A DNA stretch of 55,453 nt from a virus. The DNA is taken from IMG/VR virus record IMGVR_UViG_3300023171_000001, positions 1 through 55,453 of that record; one strand, 5' to 3'. How positions within the stretch are numbered: the first letter of the stretch is position 1; each line of letters starts with the position of its first letter. Positions 32,163 to 41,437 of the stretch are shown here, one piece after another. The notes beneath the pieces were generated by a model. That model saw only the letters and a program-made list of their open reading frames with translations. It was not told where the DNA came from and did no database searches. A program made the translations under genes and the position numbers.

Positions 32163-33037
32163 ACTTATCAGATTTAAAAAAAATGGAAGACATAGATAAT
32201 ATGTATCTATGTTTCAAACGCAAAGACGGGGTTGACGCTTTTTACAAAATTATTAGTGATGGTACCCTTGTTTATATTGATGAAGCCACAATTGCCCGTT
32301 GGATAACTTGCGACAGTGCCACCGATTTCGCAGGCTTTGGAAAGTCACAGAATCTAACCTTTGATGTTTTCAGTTTAGTTGCACGTCCTGGCGATACTAC
32401 ACAAAACCCTGTCAACAATGTCCCCCAAAATTCAGGGATGAAACAATTGTTGATTCAGGGAATTGACCCAGAACACCCACGCAAAGCAATTGCAGACATT
32501 TCACGCTTTTTTATTGGCGGTTCTGATCTACAAGTGAAGTCTGAAGACAAACTTGAAATCCAGGCCTGTACACATACAATTACAATAGGTGAAGACGTGG
32601 TTTCAACAAAACTGCGGGGCATGGTTCAATACTTGATTGAAGAAATTGAAAGCGGTAGAATCTTAGTAGGGGTTGAGCAAACAGGCACCACAGTACAAGG
32701 TATTTTTGGTGGCCAGTATGGAAATAATCACCCTAGTAAAACATATTTACATAATCTTACTGAAGATTCTACTATTTATACTGAAATCAAGGATTTGCGT
32801 ATTAGAGTGAAAAACAAGGGCAACTTGCCAATTGATTGCTGGATTATGTTTCCAGACACAGAAGAAGGCGAACCAGAAAGGCGTATTTTACGCACTGTTA
32901 TCCCTGTGCAAAACCCAGGAGAAGATAACGAACACGTTATTGATCTGAATGCTAGTGATCTTAATTTAAAAAGTTTAAGTTTTCCTAAGCGTGCTATTAA
33001 AATAAATTTCAATACGGTTCCCCTAAAAGAAATCTAA
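32159..33037 (+). CDS. Hypothetical structural protein
   Basis: The 292-residue product has a short N-terminal region (FKRKDGVDAFYKIISDGTLV) and a linker with Pro/Asn (GDTTQNPVNNVPQNSG). The C-terminal half is beta-rich with a G-N-N-H-P motif and I-D-C-W-I-M-F-P. It lies between lysis genes but is not enzyme-like; a virion or tail-accessory protein is the best guess. No family recognised. Confidence 0.65.
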   Translation: MNLSDLKKMEDIDNMYLCFKRKDGVDAFYKIISDGTLVYIDEATIARWITCDSATDFAGFGKSQNLTFDVFSLVARPGDTTQNPVNNVPQNSGMKQLLIQGIDPEHPRKAIADISRFFIGGSDLQVKSEDKLEIQACTHTITIGEDVVSTKLRGMVQYLIEEIESGRILVGVEQTGTTVQGIFGGQYGNNHPSKTYLHNLTEDSTIYTEIKDLRIRVKNKGNLPIDCWIMFPDTEEGEPERRILRTVIPVQNPGEDNEHVIDLNASDLNLKSLSFPKRAIKINFNTVPLKEI

Positions 33038-33038
33038 T

Positions 33039-33647
33039 ATGAAAACATTAACGATTGACAACTTCATAGATGCCGCCAGGGAACTGGATTGTGAAGTTGC
33101 AATGATAATGGCCTTTGCAGAAACTGAAGCCCCTTCTGGGGGCTTCGATGCAAAAGGCCGTCTTACTATTTTGTTTGAGCCGCATATTTTTTGGCAGCAA
33201 TTGCAAAAGGTTGGAATCAACCCGCAAAAGTTGTTAAAAGATCACCCTGAATATGCTAAGTTTTTATACCGAACGCAAGGTTTGCGGCCTTATCCTGGCA
33301 GTTCAGACGGTGTTTATAATCAGCTTTTAGCAGCTGAAAAAATTCATAAAGAAGCTGCTTTTCGTTCGACTAGTTGGGGGAAGTTTCAATGCATGGGTTT
33401 TAATGCTGAAGAAATCGGCTATAAAGATGTTTTTGAAATGTGGGATGATTTTAAGAATGGCGAAGACGTTCATTTAAAAGGTTTTATAAAATTTATTGTT
33501 AAAAAAAATATTCAAGTACCTTTACGAAATTTAGATTATAAACGGTGTGCTTTGTTGTATAATGGTAAGAAGTATTATGTAAACAAGTATGACGAAAAAA
33601 TCAAAGCAAATCGCCTAAAATACCTGAAGTACAATCACCTAAAATAA
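33039..33647 (+). CDS. Endolysin, N-acetylmuramidase (DUF3380 family)
   Basis: The 202-residue enzyme matches the N-acetylmuramidase family: A-F-A-E-T-E-A-P-S-G-G-F near residues 25-36 with the likely catalytic Glu28, RLTILFEPHIF (41-51), and a later TSWGKFQCMGFN. Then FIKFIVKKN, ALLYNGKKYYVNKYDEKIKA complete the domain. It cleaves the glycan backbone of peptidoglycan at the end of infection. There is no signal peptide, so it needs the holin encoded immediately downstream. Confidence 0.9.
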   Translation: MKTLTIDNFIDAARELDCEVAMIMAFAETEAPSGGFDAKGRLTILFEPHIFWQQLQKVGINPQKLLKDHPEYAKFLYRTQGLRPYPGSSDGVYNQLLAAEKIHKEAAFRSTSWGKFQCMGFNAEEIGYKDVFEMWDDFKNGEDVHLKGFIKFIVKKNIQVPLRNLDYKRCALLYNGKKYYVNKYDEKIKANRLKYLKYNHLK

Positions 33648-34222
33648 TGAATATTCACTTTTTTGTTGTAATTCTAACTATTTTACAAATGCTTATTATA
33701 AAAAACGTCCTCGCAACCTGGAAAATAATTCTTCAAGTAGCTTCAAATGACAAACCAGTTGCCATTTTCTATATCGTGCTTAGTGCTTTGTGGAATATGA
33801 TTGCCAGGAATCTACAGGTAGATTCTTTTTTGTTTTTAATACTTTTTATCCTGGTCGGGATTGATACCCTTTTTGGTGCATTGTTGGCAAAAAAAATGAA
33901 AACTTACGACTGGGATATTTTGAGAAAGAAGGCATTTGTCAAGATGCAGGGTTATATTTATTTTCTACTTTCTTTGTTTTTAGTTACAGCAATGATATTC
34001 ATAGTAAGCTTGAAGGATGGCGAACCCTTCCTTTCGGAGTATATTATGAATATACCAATTACAACAACTTTCTTGTTTTTCGGTGCAATTGAGTTTATTT
34101 CAATAAAAAACAATATTGTCGCACATAGTGGGATAAAAACACCAACTTCTGTAGTTGACAAATTTGAAGCTTTCGTAAAGACGCAAAACCCTACTGAACT
34201 TTTAGACAACAAAAAAGAATGA
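33647..34222 (+). CDS. Phage holin
   Basis: The 191-residue product has hydrophobic segments near residues 5-22, 38-55, 62-80, 100-120 and 135-150, and the signature DTLFGALLAKKMKTYDWD followed by LRKKAFVKMQGY. That signature is found in the family-4/toxin-secretion holins common in Bacteroidota and Firmicutes phages. It would form the membrane lesion that releases the muramidase, whose gene abuts it (shared TAATG). The charged C-terminal tail is cytoplasmic. Confidence 0.88.
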   Translation: MNIHFFVVILTILQMLIIKNVLATWKIILQVASNDKPVAIFYIVLSALWNMIARNLQVDSFLFLILFILVGIDTLFGALLAKKMKTYDWDILRKKAFVKMQGYIYFLLSLFLVTAMIFIVSLKDGEPFLSEYIMNIPITTTFLFFGAIEFISIKNNIVAHSGIKTPTSVVDKFEAFVKTQNPTELLDNKKE

Positions 34223-37200
34223 ATACTAAAATTACGATGATTGAAGGTTCACAAAAAAATGTGATTTTCAAATTTCCCTCGCAAGTGGTTAATGTAAGCC
34301 TTTACAATTTTATTTTTGAAATACGCTCTAAAATTCAACGTGATCTTATTGCGAGATTTTCAACTGAAGAAGGTACTTTGCAGAAAAGTGGAAACAATGT
34401 TATCCTATTTATCCCAGCATCAAAAACCAGGGGAATAAATGGTGAGTTTTACAGTCAAATGGGTTTTTTTATAGAGCCTGACGATCTTTTTAAGTTAGAT
34501 GCTAACGACTTCATTATTCAAAAACAGGTACTTGATGATGATTCCGAACCAAATGGCGATTCTGTGTATGATGCCTTACTAGAACAAGAAGTTGACATTA
34601 CAATTCAAGGCGGTTCAGTTGCTACATTGCAAATTCTGAACTTTGGTCTTTTTGGCGGTGGCAGTGGTGGCGGTACTGGTGGGTTAAGTTTTTCTACATT
34701 ACCACCTGGTTACAGCGACATGAACACTGAAATAGCAGTATATCACGTCAGAGAAATAGAAGATGATTCTGCGGCTAATATTATTGTAAACGATTTCTTG
34801 GGAAATGAGTTTTCATGGATTTTTATTGCTGATGCAGAAATTAATTTTATGCGTGCTTATGAAAGCGAAGGCGGTGGAGAAGCTTATGAAGTACTTTGTA
34901 ATTTACCGAAGGGTGGCGTATACTTAGTTTATACAACCGTTTCAAATCTTGTTATTTCTGAAGTACTAGGAGGTGGCGAAGGTGGCAGCACAACAGCATG
35001 GACAAGTGGAACAACAGTTCCTACAGGTGGTAATGATGGCGATTTTTATCTAAGAACCTCAACCTATGATATTTATAAAAAAACTTCGGGAACGTGGAAT
35101 ATTATAATGAACATCAAAGGCGTACAAGGTGATACTGGTGCAGCTGGAACACCTGGAACAAACGGGGCAACATGGTCAAGTGGTTCAATCGTTCCTACAG
35201 GTGGCAATGATGGTGATTTCTATCTGAAGACTGATAATTATGATGTTTACAAAAAAGCCTCTGGTACATGGTCGGTTTTGTTAAATATCAAAGGCGTTCC
35301 TGGTGTTAATGGTGCTACTTGGACAAGCGGAACTTCCGTACCAACTGGTGGAAATAATGGTGATTTTTACCTGAAAGAAGACACGGACGATATTTATAAA
35401 AAAACTTCAGATACCTGGGATATAATTACAAATATCAAGGGAGAACAAGGAGAACCAGGAGAACCAGGAAGTGGAAGCGGTGGAACTGTTTTGTTTGAAC
35501 CTTATCCTGTTACCAGGCAAGTAATAGGCGGTGTAAAAGATACAATCATTGATTATGATGCCATTGAGGTTTACGAAGACTATGAAGAATATGAAGAACC
35601 TAATTTGCTTGAAGCCGTCTTTTTTGATGTGACTTTCAAAGCAAAAGAAGTACCTTATAAAGTATTGAATCCAAATCAAATTCAGCTTCTTTTATTGACA
35701 GGTCAAAGTTTTACTGGATATACCACTATTAGATGCTTGCCTACTCCAATAGGTGGAGCAATTACACCACCAGAAACGCTTTTATCAATTTTTGACACGG
35801 GTGGCAGTTTATTAGATACCGATTCATTAACTGAAGCATTAGAATTTTTGGCCAGTCATACATTTGCTTCAAATACTACTTTTCAGTTCAACACCTCCGA
35901 TGAATACATTATTGAAGAAAAAATTACTATTGACTTTGATAATGGAATTTACGACTTCATTATTAAGAGTATAGAAGGGGAAAAGGCTATTATTGATGCA
36001 GAAAACGCTTTAGGGACATTGATAGAAATTAAAAGTTCTAATGTTAAGATGTCGCAATTGAAACTTCAAAATGCTGATGTTACTAATACGTCAGGTTGTA
36101 TTGTTAGGGTTGATTCAAATACCGAAAATATTGAACTGGATTATATTCACTTCAAGCGGGGTTACTGTGCAGTTAGGGCAACAGGTGTACAAGATGGCGT
36201 TGGTAATGCCGTAACAATTATCGACGGTCTTACAATTACTAATTTCATCGTTGAAGACACCGTGAACGGAAGTTTCCGCTTAGGTAATGGCGTAACCTCC
36301 GACCCCGACAATTTGAACGAAGACCTTGCAAGCAGAACAGATAGCTGGTATGATATGAAAAATGTCACGATTGCAAACGGTGAATTAATTGACAATTTTT
36401 CAAAAGGCAATATCACAGGGACTTCAAGCAAATTCCACGGCCTTTTATTACTCAAAAAGATTCTAGGATTAAGTGTAGAAAACGTTGTTTGTAATAATAC
36501 GGCAGAAGGCTTGATAGTCATAGAAAGTTCTTCTAATGCGGTGGTTGATGGAATCCTTGTTGATGCTTTTGGAACGGCTGGAACCTCAAACATAAGCGGT
36601 ATAAGTGCAAACTATACTGACGGCTTCACATTAATCAATGCTTGTCCAACGGCAAACGCTGACGGTATTGACAAAATTTTGCTTTATGCTACAAAAACCG
36701 ATAACATAAGGCTATATTTTAACACCCTGGTAGCAAATAATTCGGGTGATGTTCCAGCCTCTCTTTTTGAATGTAAGAATTTTGGACACGTTGGAAACTT
36801 ATACAAAAACGTAAATTCTTCACCGTTTAATTTGTATTTAAGGACTGACTTTGGCCATACGCCTAGTATGTCGGACGTTTTGGAAGATCAGTACAATGTA
36901 TATTGTTCGGGTGGCGAATACAACGTAAACGGGTCAATTAAATCGCCTGGTGATGTTGTCAACGTGGAACTAAGAAACAATACAGGCGGGGGACGTTACA
37001 CTATTGCCACGTATTTCGCAGCTTTTGGACTTGGAAACGGAAGTTTGATACCTACGGGGACAGATGTTTTACTTGGTACCAGAACAGACCCAGATACAAC
37101 AACAAGCAAGCCTTATTATTTGACAGCTGGAAGTGTAGGCCGAAACATAGTGCCAGCCGCACAACATTCTATACTAGCTGATGCAAGGGGATATGCAAGA

Positions 37201-37254
37201 ACCTTCCCTTCAGACGCTGGTGCATTGGATAGGGATGCAACCGTTTTAGCTTAA
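34219..37254 (+). CDS. Tail fibre with collagen-like repeats and beta-helix
   Basis: The 1011-residue protein has an N-terminal baseplate-attachment-like domain (about 1-140, FKFPSQVVNVSLYNFIFEIR). Residues about 255-415 contain three 50-residue repeats, each with W-[TS]-S-G, V-P-T-G-G-N-[DN]-G-D-F-Y-L, D-[IV]-Y-K-K and N-I-K-G, joined by short collagen-like Gly-x-Y stretches. Residues about 515-1000 form a right-handed beta-helix, ending in AGALDRDA, typical of pectate-lyase-like and choice-of-anchor-Q domains. It probably degrades or binds surface polysaccharide. Overlaps the holin by 4 bases. Confidence 0.85.
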   Translation: MNTKITMIEGSQKNVIFKFPSQVVNVSLYNFIFEIRSKIQRDLIARFSTEEGTLQKSGNNVILFIPASKTRGINGEFYSQMGFFIEPDDLFKLDANDFIIQKQVLDDDSEPNGDSVYDALLEQEVDITIQGGSVATLQILNFGLFGGGSGGGTGGLSFSTLPPGYSDMNTEIAVYHVREIEDDSAANIIVNDFLGNEFSWIFIADAEINFMRAYESEGGGEAYEVLCNLPKGGVYLVYTTVSNLVISEVLGGGEGGSTTAWTSGTTVPTGGNDGDFYLRTSTYDIYKKTSGTWNIIMNIKGVQGDTGAAGTPGTNGATWSSGSIVPTGGNDGDFYLKTDNYDVYKKASGTWSVLLNIKGVPGVNGATWTSGTSVPTGGNNGDFYLKEDTDDIYKKTSDTWDIITNIKGEQGEPGEPGSGSGGTVLFEPYPVTRQVIGGVKDTIIDYDAIEVYEDYEEYEEPNLLEAVFFDVTFKAKEVPYKVLNPNQIQLLLLTGQSFTGYTTIRCLPTPIGGAITPPETLLSIFDTGGSLLDTDSLTEALEFLASHTFASNTTFQFNTSDEYIIEEKITIDFDNGIYDFIIKSIEGEKAIIDAENALGTLIEIKSSNVKMSQLKLQNADVTNTSGCIVRVDSNTENIELDYIHFKRGYCAVRATGVQDGVGNAVTIIDGLTITNFIVEDTVNGSFRLGNGVTSDPDNLNEDLASRTDSWYDMKNVTIANGELIDNFSKGNITGTSSKFHGLLLLKKILGLSVENVVCNNTAEGLIVIESSSNAVVDGILVDAFGTAGTSNISGISANYTDGFTLINACPTANADGIDKILLYATKTDNIRLYFNTLVANNSGDVPASLFECKNFGHVGNLYKNVNSSPFNLYLRTDFGHTPSMSDVLEDQYNVYCSGGEYNVNGSIKSPGDVVNVELRNNTGGGRYTIATYFAAFGLGNGSLIPTGTDVLLGTRTDPDTTTSKPYYLTAGSVGRNIVPAAQHSILADARGYARTFPSDAGALDRDATVLA

Positions 37255-37287
37255 TCATTTATTTCTTACTTTTAATATTTAATAGTT

Positions 37288-37557
37288 ATGTCAGTAATAG
37301 CAAAAATGCAAGTTGTTTCAGCTTTTCAAGCTACACCAGGCAGTGATTTAGTCACTGTAGAAATGATTCCAGTTTATTCAAACGACCCGAACGACATCAA
37401 CAAGGCGTTTAATGATGCAACCCCGTCAGGTCATTGTAAATTGAATATCCAGGAAGATAAGCCCGCAGCCAAATATTTTGAAGTAGGGGATGAAGTTTTA
37501 ATTAACTTTACGAAGATTGAAAAGAAGGTGCAGAATTTAGAGGAGCCAGTAAGCTGA
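37288..37557 (+). CDS. Conserved small phage protein
   Basis: The 89-residue, beta-rich product contains VEMIPVYSNDP and KYFEVGDEVLINFTKIEK. Small proteins with this ending are common near virion or lysis genes of diverse phages; function unknown. It is the last rightward gene before the convergent terminator. Confidence 0.72.
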   Translation: MSVIAKMQVVSAFQATPGSDLVTVEMIPVYSNDPNDINKAFNDATPSGHCKLNIQEDKPAAKYFEVGDEVLINFTKIEKKVQNLEEPVS

Positions 37558-37584
37558 TAATTTATATTGATTAGTGATTTTTTT

Positions 37585-37618
37585 AAAAATAGCCCAGATT
37601 GTTGGGCTATTTTTTTTG
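37585..37618. terminator. Bidirectional terminator at convergence of both arms
   Basis: AAAAATAGCCCA pairs perfectly with TGGGCTATTTTT around GATTGT. T-runs follow on both strands. It ends the rightward virion/lysis transcript and the leftward replication transcript, whose last stop codon lies inside it at 37607. Confidence 0.9.
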
Positions 37619-38095
37619 TCTGTAAGATAAGTATGATAAGTCTATATTATTGCCTTGTAGGTAGTTTTCTATAATGTGTAGGCAATGATTATATCCAACC
37701 CCGAATTCTGCCACAAATCCCTTTTTCCTAAGTTCTGCCAGGCTGTTTTCTTGTTCCTGTATTTGTTCGTCTTTCAGAAGTTCTTCATGTTTTACTTTGA
37801 AGGGTGAATTTACTTTGATTTCAATATAACAGCTATGAAAACGACCAACTGGTTCGTGAATAAGTAAGTCGGGGGTTTTAAAACCGTGCTTTTGTATTAA
37901 GAAGTTCCTAATTTGTTGTGCCTTGCTTAGTTCTACAAAAGCAATAGTATCTGAAGAAAAAAACACTTTTGGATACTTGATTCCAATATACTTGCAGACC
38001 GCTTTTTGAAGTTCAAATTCGGGATAAGTTCGGACTTTCTTGATCTTGACAATTTCGCCAAAAAGATTTGTATCTGGTTCTTTTATCTGTTTCAT
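37607..38095 (-). CDS. VRR-NUC-like nuclease
   Basis: The 162-residue product has FELQKAVCKYI with E28, TPDLLI with D76, YIEIKV with E92 and K94, then E-Q-E-N-S-L-A-E-L-R-K-K-G and a final CLHIIENYL. This is the PD-(D/E)XK core of the VRR-NUC family, restriction-like nucleases that phages use as structure-specific or Holliday-junction-type endonucleases. It would fit with late DNA processing. It is separated from the next upstream gene by a terminator hairpin. Confidence 0.85.
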   Translation of the reverse strand: MKQIKEPDTNLFGEIVKIKKVRTYPEFELQKAVCKYIGIKYPKVFFSSDTIAFVELSKAQQIRNFLIQKHGFKTPDLLIHEPVGRFHSCYIEIKVNSPFKVKHEELLKDEQIQEQENSLAELRKKGFVAEFGVGYNHCLHIIENYLQGNNIDLSYLSYRQKK

Positions 38096-38100
38096 ATCGA

Positions 38101-38137
38101 AAAAAAACGGGACTGCAATTGAATCACAGCCCCGTTT
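38101..38137 (-). terminator. Leftward terminator/attenuator before the VRR-NUC gene
   Basis: On the minus strand AAACGGGGCTG pairs with CAGTCCCGTTT around an 11-base loop, followed by a run of T. It lies between the stop at 38143 and the ATG at 38095, so it can reduce transcription of the nuclease gene. Confidence 0.75.
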
Positions 38138-38142
38138 GTTGA

Positions 38143-39000
38143 TTAAATATTAATTACAGTAATATCAGAAAAGGCTTGAATATATTCTTCAAAAATCCTT
38201 TTTTTGATAACTTCCTGAATATTTTCGAGTTCAGGACAATAGAGCGAACAAATCAAAACGCCTTTGTCTGTATAGTCAATTTCTGTAATAAAATCTAGTT
38301 TAACCTTTTCCGTTCCATTAAAAACAGCGAATTCCAGTGAAAAGTCTAAACCGTGTTCACTGGTAAGTTTTCTTACAATTGAGTTGGCCACGCCTCCCTT
38401 TTTGTCGTTTGACTTATCAAATTCTGTAACAAATTGACCTTTAAATTCGTTAAGATTTTTGCACACCAGGTCGAATTCTGCAAGATTATCGGCTAAATAT
38501 CTATACCTTCTAAGTTTTTTGCAAAGGTCTTTTGGCTCCAAATAGGTGTCTTGATTCAACTGAAGATCAGCAATGATTTTATGTGGCCTTATCCTCCCTT
38601 CAATACGGTGCTGGTAAGGGTTGTTTTCATCAACTACCAAAACAACAATGCCGTTTTCTTCATTAATCGTTAAGTAACATTTGTCGGGATGATAAGCAAC
38701 CAGTGAAGGTTCTTCAACTACCAGGGTTGTATTTATTTCTGGCATATTGTCAAAAGAAACACCTTCTTTTGTCGTGCCTCTACCTTTGTTTTTTTCTGGA
38801 TTGGTTGGTAAATCCTTTTCGACTGGTTCCAAAAAAAACAAGTGCTTCCTGGCTTTGAAAAACTGCAATGGTGCAAATATTTCCCCAACAATTGCAATTT
38901 GTAGCAAGTCTTTCAACGGTATAGCAGCACCATGACGAATAACTATTTCCCCTTTTTCAGTTGTGGAATCAACGTTGATATTTATTTGGTCTTCCTTCAT
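38143..39000 (-). CDS. Hypothetical protein, weakly DUF2303-like
   Basis: The 285-residue product has a short helical N terminus, a basic low-complexity linker (EKNKGRGTTKEG), then LVAYHPDKCYLTIN and IVVLVVDENNPYQHRIEGRI. A helical region (KKLRRYRYLADNLAEFDLVC) and beta-rich C terminus follow. The layout is reminiscent of DUF2303 proteins found near phage recombination genes, but I am not sure. It lies 59 bases downstream of the next leftward gene. Confidence 0.65.
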   Translation of the reverse strand: MKEDQININVDSTTEKGEIVIRHGAAIPLKDLLQIAIVGEIFAPLQFFKARKHLFFLEPVEKDLPTNPEKNKGRGTTKEGVSFDNMPEINTTLVVEEPSLVAYHPDKCYLTINEENGIVVLVVDENNPYQHRIEGRIRPHKIIADLQLNQDTYLEPKDLCKKLRRYRYLADNLAEFDLVCKNLNEFKGQFVTEFDKSNDKKGGVANSIVRKLTSEHGLDFSLEFAVFNGTEKVKLDFITEIDYTDKGVLICSLYCPELENIQEVIKKRIFEEYIQAFSDITVINI

Positions 39001-39059
39001 AAGATTTTTTAAACGTTTACGAAATATTGATTAAAAAAAAGATATTCAACTTAAAAAAA

Positions 39060-39440
39060 TTAACTAGCACTCATTTGGAAACCATTGCTTCCACCTCTCA
39101 ATTCTTTGCTAGTCATTGCACGACTGTCAACTTCTTCGCCAGTGGCTGGGTCAATATAGCTGACAGTTCTGGCTTCAAAATCTTCCTTGACAATTACACG
39201 GCCAGTAAAATCTTTAAATCCTTGATTAAGTGCCGTACGAAGTTCAAGTTCTTCAGCTTTTACATTGTCAATTTCAGTTGTTAACACCTTGATCTGTAGC
39301 TTTTTATTTGCTGTCAGCTTATCAATTTTGTTGTGCAACTGTACTGTTTCGGCACTGATTTGGTGCTTTTCATCGTCGTTAAGATAATGCCTCCATTCGT
39401 GTTCCACAGTACCCATAAGGTCAATTTGTTTCCCTTCCAT
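39060..39440 (-). CDS. Hypothetical helical protein
   Basis: The 126-residue product has a long N-terminal coiled coil (about residues 22-75, ETVQLHNKIDKLTANKKLQI onward) and a short C-terminal part with DPATGEEVDSRAMTSKEL. Conserved small proteins like this occur next to phage replication genes; the function is unknown. Confidence 0.7.
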   Translation of the reverse strand: MEGKQIDLMGTVEHEWRHYLNDDEKHQISAETVQLHNKIDKLTANKKLQIKVLTTEIDNVKAEELELRTALNQGFKDFTGRVIVKEDFEARTVSYIDPATGEEVDSRAMTSKELRGGSNGFQMSAS

Positions 39441-39473
39441 TTGTTAGAAAATTTAAAATGTGATTAAAAAAAA

Positions 39474-40235
39474 TTAATATAGTTCTCCTTTCAAAATTGA
39501 TCTGGCTATTTGCTTTGTATTGTTCGCAAATGTCGCTTCACGAATTAACCATTCCAGATAACTTTTTTCAGACGAAGCCGCTTTATCTTTGTGCTTTCCC
39601 TTAGTGAAAATAATAACTCCGTCGTCACTAAGACCGAAAAAGCCAGATAAGTCAATGATAGGTTTGCCGTAATTGCTAAATATTGCGAGTTCTTCTATTG
39701 AGGTGGGAAGTTCTTCGTTTTGGTTAATCATGGCCATAAACACCTCAATAGTACCTTCAATATCAACGTCAGCGTCGTGGGCATCTTGTAGCGTTTTGCC
39801 AGTGTAATCTTGATAGGCAGCCCCCAACGTTCTAGGCTTCAGCTGAACGTACATATTACGGACATCAATAAAGCTTTTGCCCAGGATAGAAAAAATAATA
39901 TTGCACCGAACAAATTCTTCAATTATCAAAGGCACGTCAAATAAATTACTGTTAAACCCGCCAATGTCGCTATCATTGATAAATTCGTAAATCTCTATCG
40001 CAAAGTGTGAAAACTTTGGCTGATCTTTCACTATTTCGTCAGTGATCTTGTGAACCGCAGTAGCTTCAGGCGGAATCGGACAACCTGGATTAATTAAAAA
40101 CTTTTTCTTCACATATTCGCCTGAAGAAAGGATTTTGATAAATGCGGCCTGTACAATTCTTGATTTGTTAATGTCTGTACCAGTTGTTTCCAGATCAAAA
40201 AAAACAATAGGTCTTTTAAGGTTGATTGTTCTCAT
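39474..40235 (-). CDS. DnaQ-like DEDDh 3'-5' exonuclease
   Basis: The 253-residue product has FFDLETTGTD (Asp14 and Glu16), NPGCPIPPEATAVHKITDEI, GFNSNLFDVPLI with the second Asp, and DAHDADVDIEGT with His and Asp of Exo III. This complete DEDDh set predicts an active 3'-5' exonuclease. The C-terminal 80 residues (KHKDKAASSEKSYLEWLI) resemble the tail of stand-alone DnaQ-like proteins of Bacteroidota. It could proofread or process ends during replication, since no polymerase is encoded. Overlaps the next gene by 20 bases. Confidence 0.88.
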   Translation of the reverse strand: MRTINLKRPIVFFDLETTGTDINKSRIVQAAFIKILSSGEYVKKKFLINPGCPIPPEATAVHKITDEIVKDQPKFSHFAIEIYEFINDSDIGGFNSNLFDVPLIIEEFVRCNIIFSILGKSFIDVRNMYVQLKPRTLGAAYQDYTGKTLQDAHDADVDIEGTIEVFMAMINQNEELPTSIEELAIFSNYGKPIIDLSGFFGLSDDGVIIFTKGKHKDKAASSEKSYLEWLIREATFANNTKQIARSILKGELY

Positions 40236-40875
40236 TTTTAAAATTTTGAAAGGTTTGATAAAAACTAAGTGCGTCTTTTTGTGCCTGGGATTCTTGCCTT
40301 TCTAAATTTTGACGTTGCTGGTGTAGGTGTGCGGAATTCTCCCTGGTGTTAACGCTTCCGTCAACTGTAGCTTTGAAAGTTTGAAGTTTACTTTCAATAG
40401 AAGCGTATTTTTCATCAAGATAACGACAGAAATACTCGAAAATAATTTGTGTATCAACCCTATTGTAGTTCTTTCCCAGCTTTCCCATATTGACAAGCTT
40501 CAGGCATAAGATCAAATCACTTGCTGATTCATGCGGATAGTTTTCACAGAAAAGTGTTGCTGTTTCAAATATCTGTATGGCTGTCATGCGTTTAGAAACG
40601 TTCAAGGTTTCGTTGAACCGACAAATGACCGCACAAATTATTTTTTCTGCAAGTTTCTTGTCAACCTGGAAAAGCTTTTGAGAATCCTGTACATTATCAA
40701 ATGTGATCGCATTCTGAACCCTAATAAGGTTTTTTTGTTGTTCTTCAGGCAAATTTGATGCTTCTGACATTGAAGCATTATTCAAAAAGTGCATCAAGTT
40801 TTTTCGATACGTCAGTACGGTATTTGCTTCTGTCGTTATTACTTTTGTTTCCGTCGTTTGAATTTCCTGTTTCAT
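40216..40875 (-). CDS. Helicase-loader-like protein (DUF6633-like)
   Basis: The 219-residue helical product has FNETLNVSKRMTAIQIFETA, YPHESASDLILCLKLVNMGK and LGKNYNRVDTQIIFEYFCRY. This resembles DUF6633 proteins encoded beside the replication initiator in Bacteroidota phages, proposed as helicase loaders. The C terminus is Gln/Asn-rich. The first 28 residues lie in a 98-base overlap with the initiator gene; the ATG at 40794 would reduce it to 17 bases and is a possible true start. Confidence 0.72.
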   Translation of the reverse strand: MKQEIQTTETKVITTEANTVLTYRKNLMHFLNNASMSEASNLPEEQQKNLIRVQNAITFDNVQDSQKLFQVDKKLAEKIICAVICRFNETLNVSKRMTAIQIFETATLFCENYPHESASDLILCLKLVNMGKLGKNYNRVDTQIIFEYFCRYLDEKYASIESKLQTFKATVDGSVNTRENSAHLHQQRQNLERQESQAQKDALSFYQTFQNFKNENNQP

Positions 40876-41434
40876 TGGATGAATTAATTGGATAGGGTGC
40901 TTTCCAACCCCTTGATATTGAATGATAGATAATTTCAGAGGCTAACGAAATACTAGAATTTGAAAGCCGTTCTAAATGTCTGAAAAACATTTCAAAACCT
41001 AAAGTGGTAGGCGGTTTAATACCTTTTTCCTCCGAGTGCCTACACCATTTTATCCATGCGTCGTCAAAATCTACTTGCGAGAATGGCCACGGCCTGTTTA
41101 ATTGTACTGCCAGTTGCCAGGGTGATTTTTCTTTTTCTGGCTTGGGTTTTTGCGGTTTAGCCACCACATAAGCCGAATAACTTGTTTTTTGTCCGTAACC
41201 TTTTCCGCCTTCTACAATACTGATTAATTTGGCATCTAATAAGCGTTTCCTGCATGGCTTAAAGGTGTTAATGCTCATTCCCACATTTGCAGCTAATTTT
41301 GGGTCTGAAGCTATAAAAGTGCCGTCTTCTGATTCACCTATTAGTTTGACAATGTAAAAATAAAGCTTTGCTTCCCAGCCTGTAAAGGCGTGCCGTTCGT
41401 CAGCTTTCCAGAAGTTGGATAAAAGTTCTTTCAT
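40778..41434 (-). CDS. Winged-helix replication initiator
   Basis: The 218-residue product has a winged-helix domain at about residues 15-90 (WEAKLYFYIVKLIGE, DPKLAANVGMSINTFKPCRK, LLDAKLISIVEGG), a proline/lysine-rich linker, and a second helical domain (FDDAWIKWCRHSEEKG, FEMFFRHLERLSNSSI) followed by a Ser/Asn/Lys-rich tail. This is the layout of DnaD/replication-initiator proteins of phages. Together with the loader-like gene it should recruit the host helicase to the phage origin. Confidence 0.78.
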   Translation of the reverse strand: MKELLSNFWKADERHAFTGWEAKLYFYIVKLIGESEDGTFIASDPKLAANVGMSINTFKPCRKRLLDAKLISIVEGGKGYGQKTSYSAYVVAKPQKPKPEKEKSPWQLAVQLNRPWPFSQVDFDDAWIKWCRHSEEKGIKPPTTLGFEMFFRHLERLSNSSISLASEIIYHSISRGWKAPYPINSSNETGNSNDGNKSNNDRSKYRTDVSKKLDALFE

Positions 41435-41437
41435 TAC

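Noticed and set aside
39027-39284. Rightward open frame inside the leftward arm
   Set aside because: Antisense to the helical protein gene at 39060 and without promoter or neighbours.
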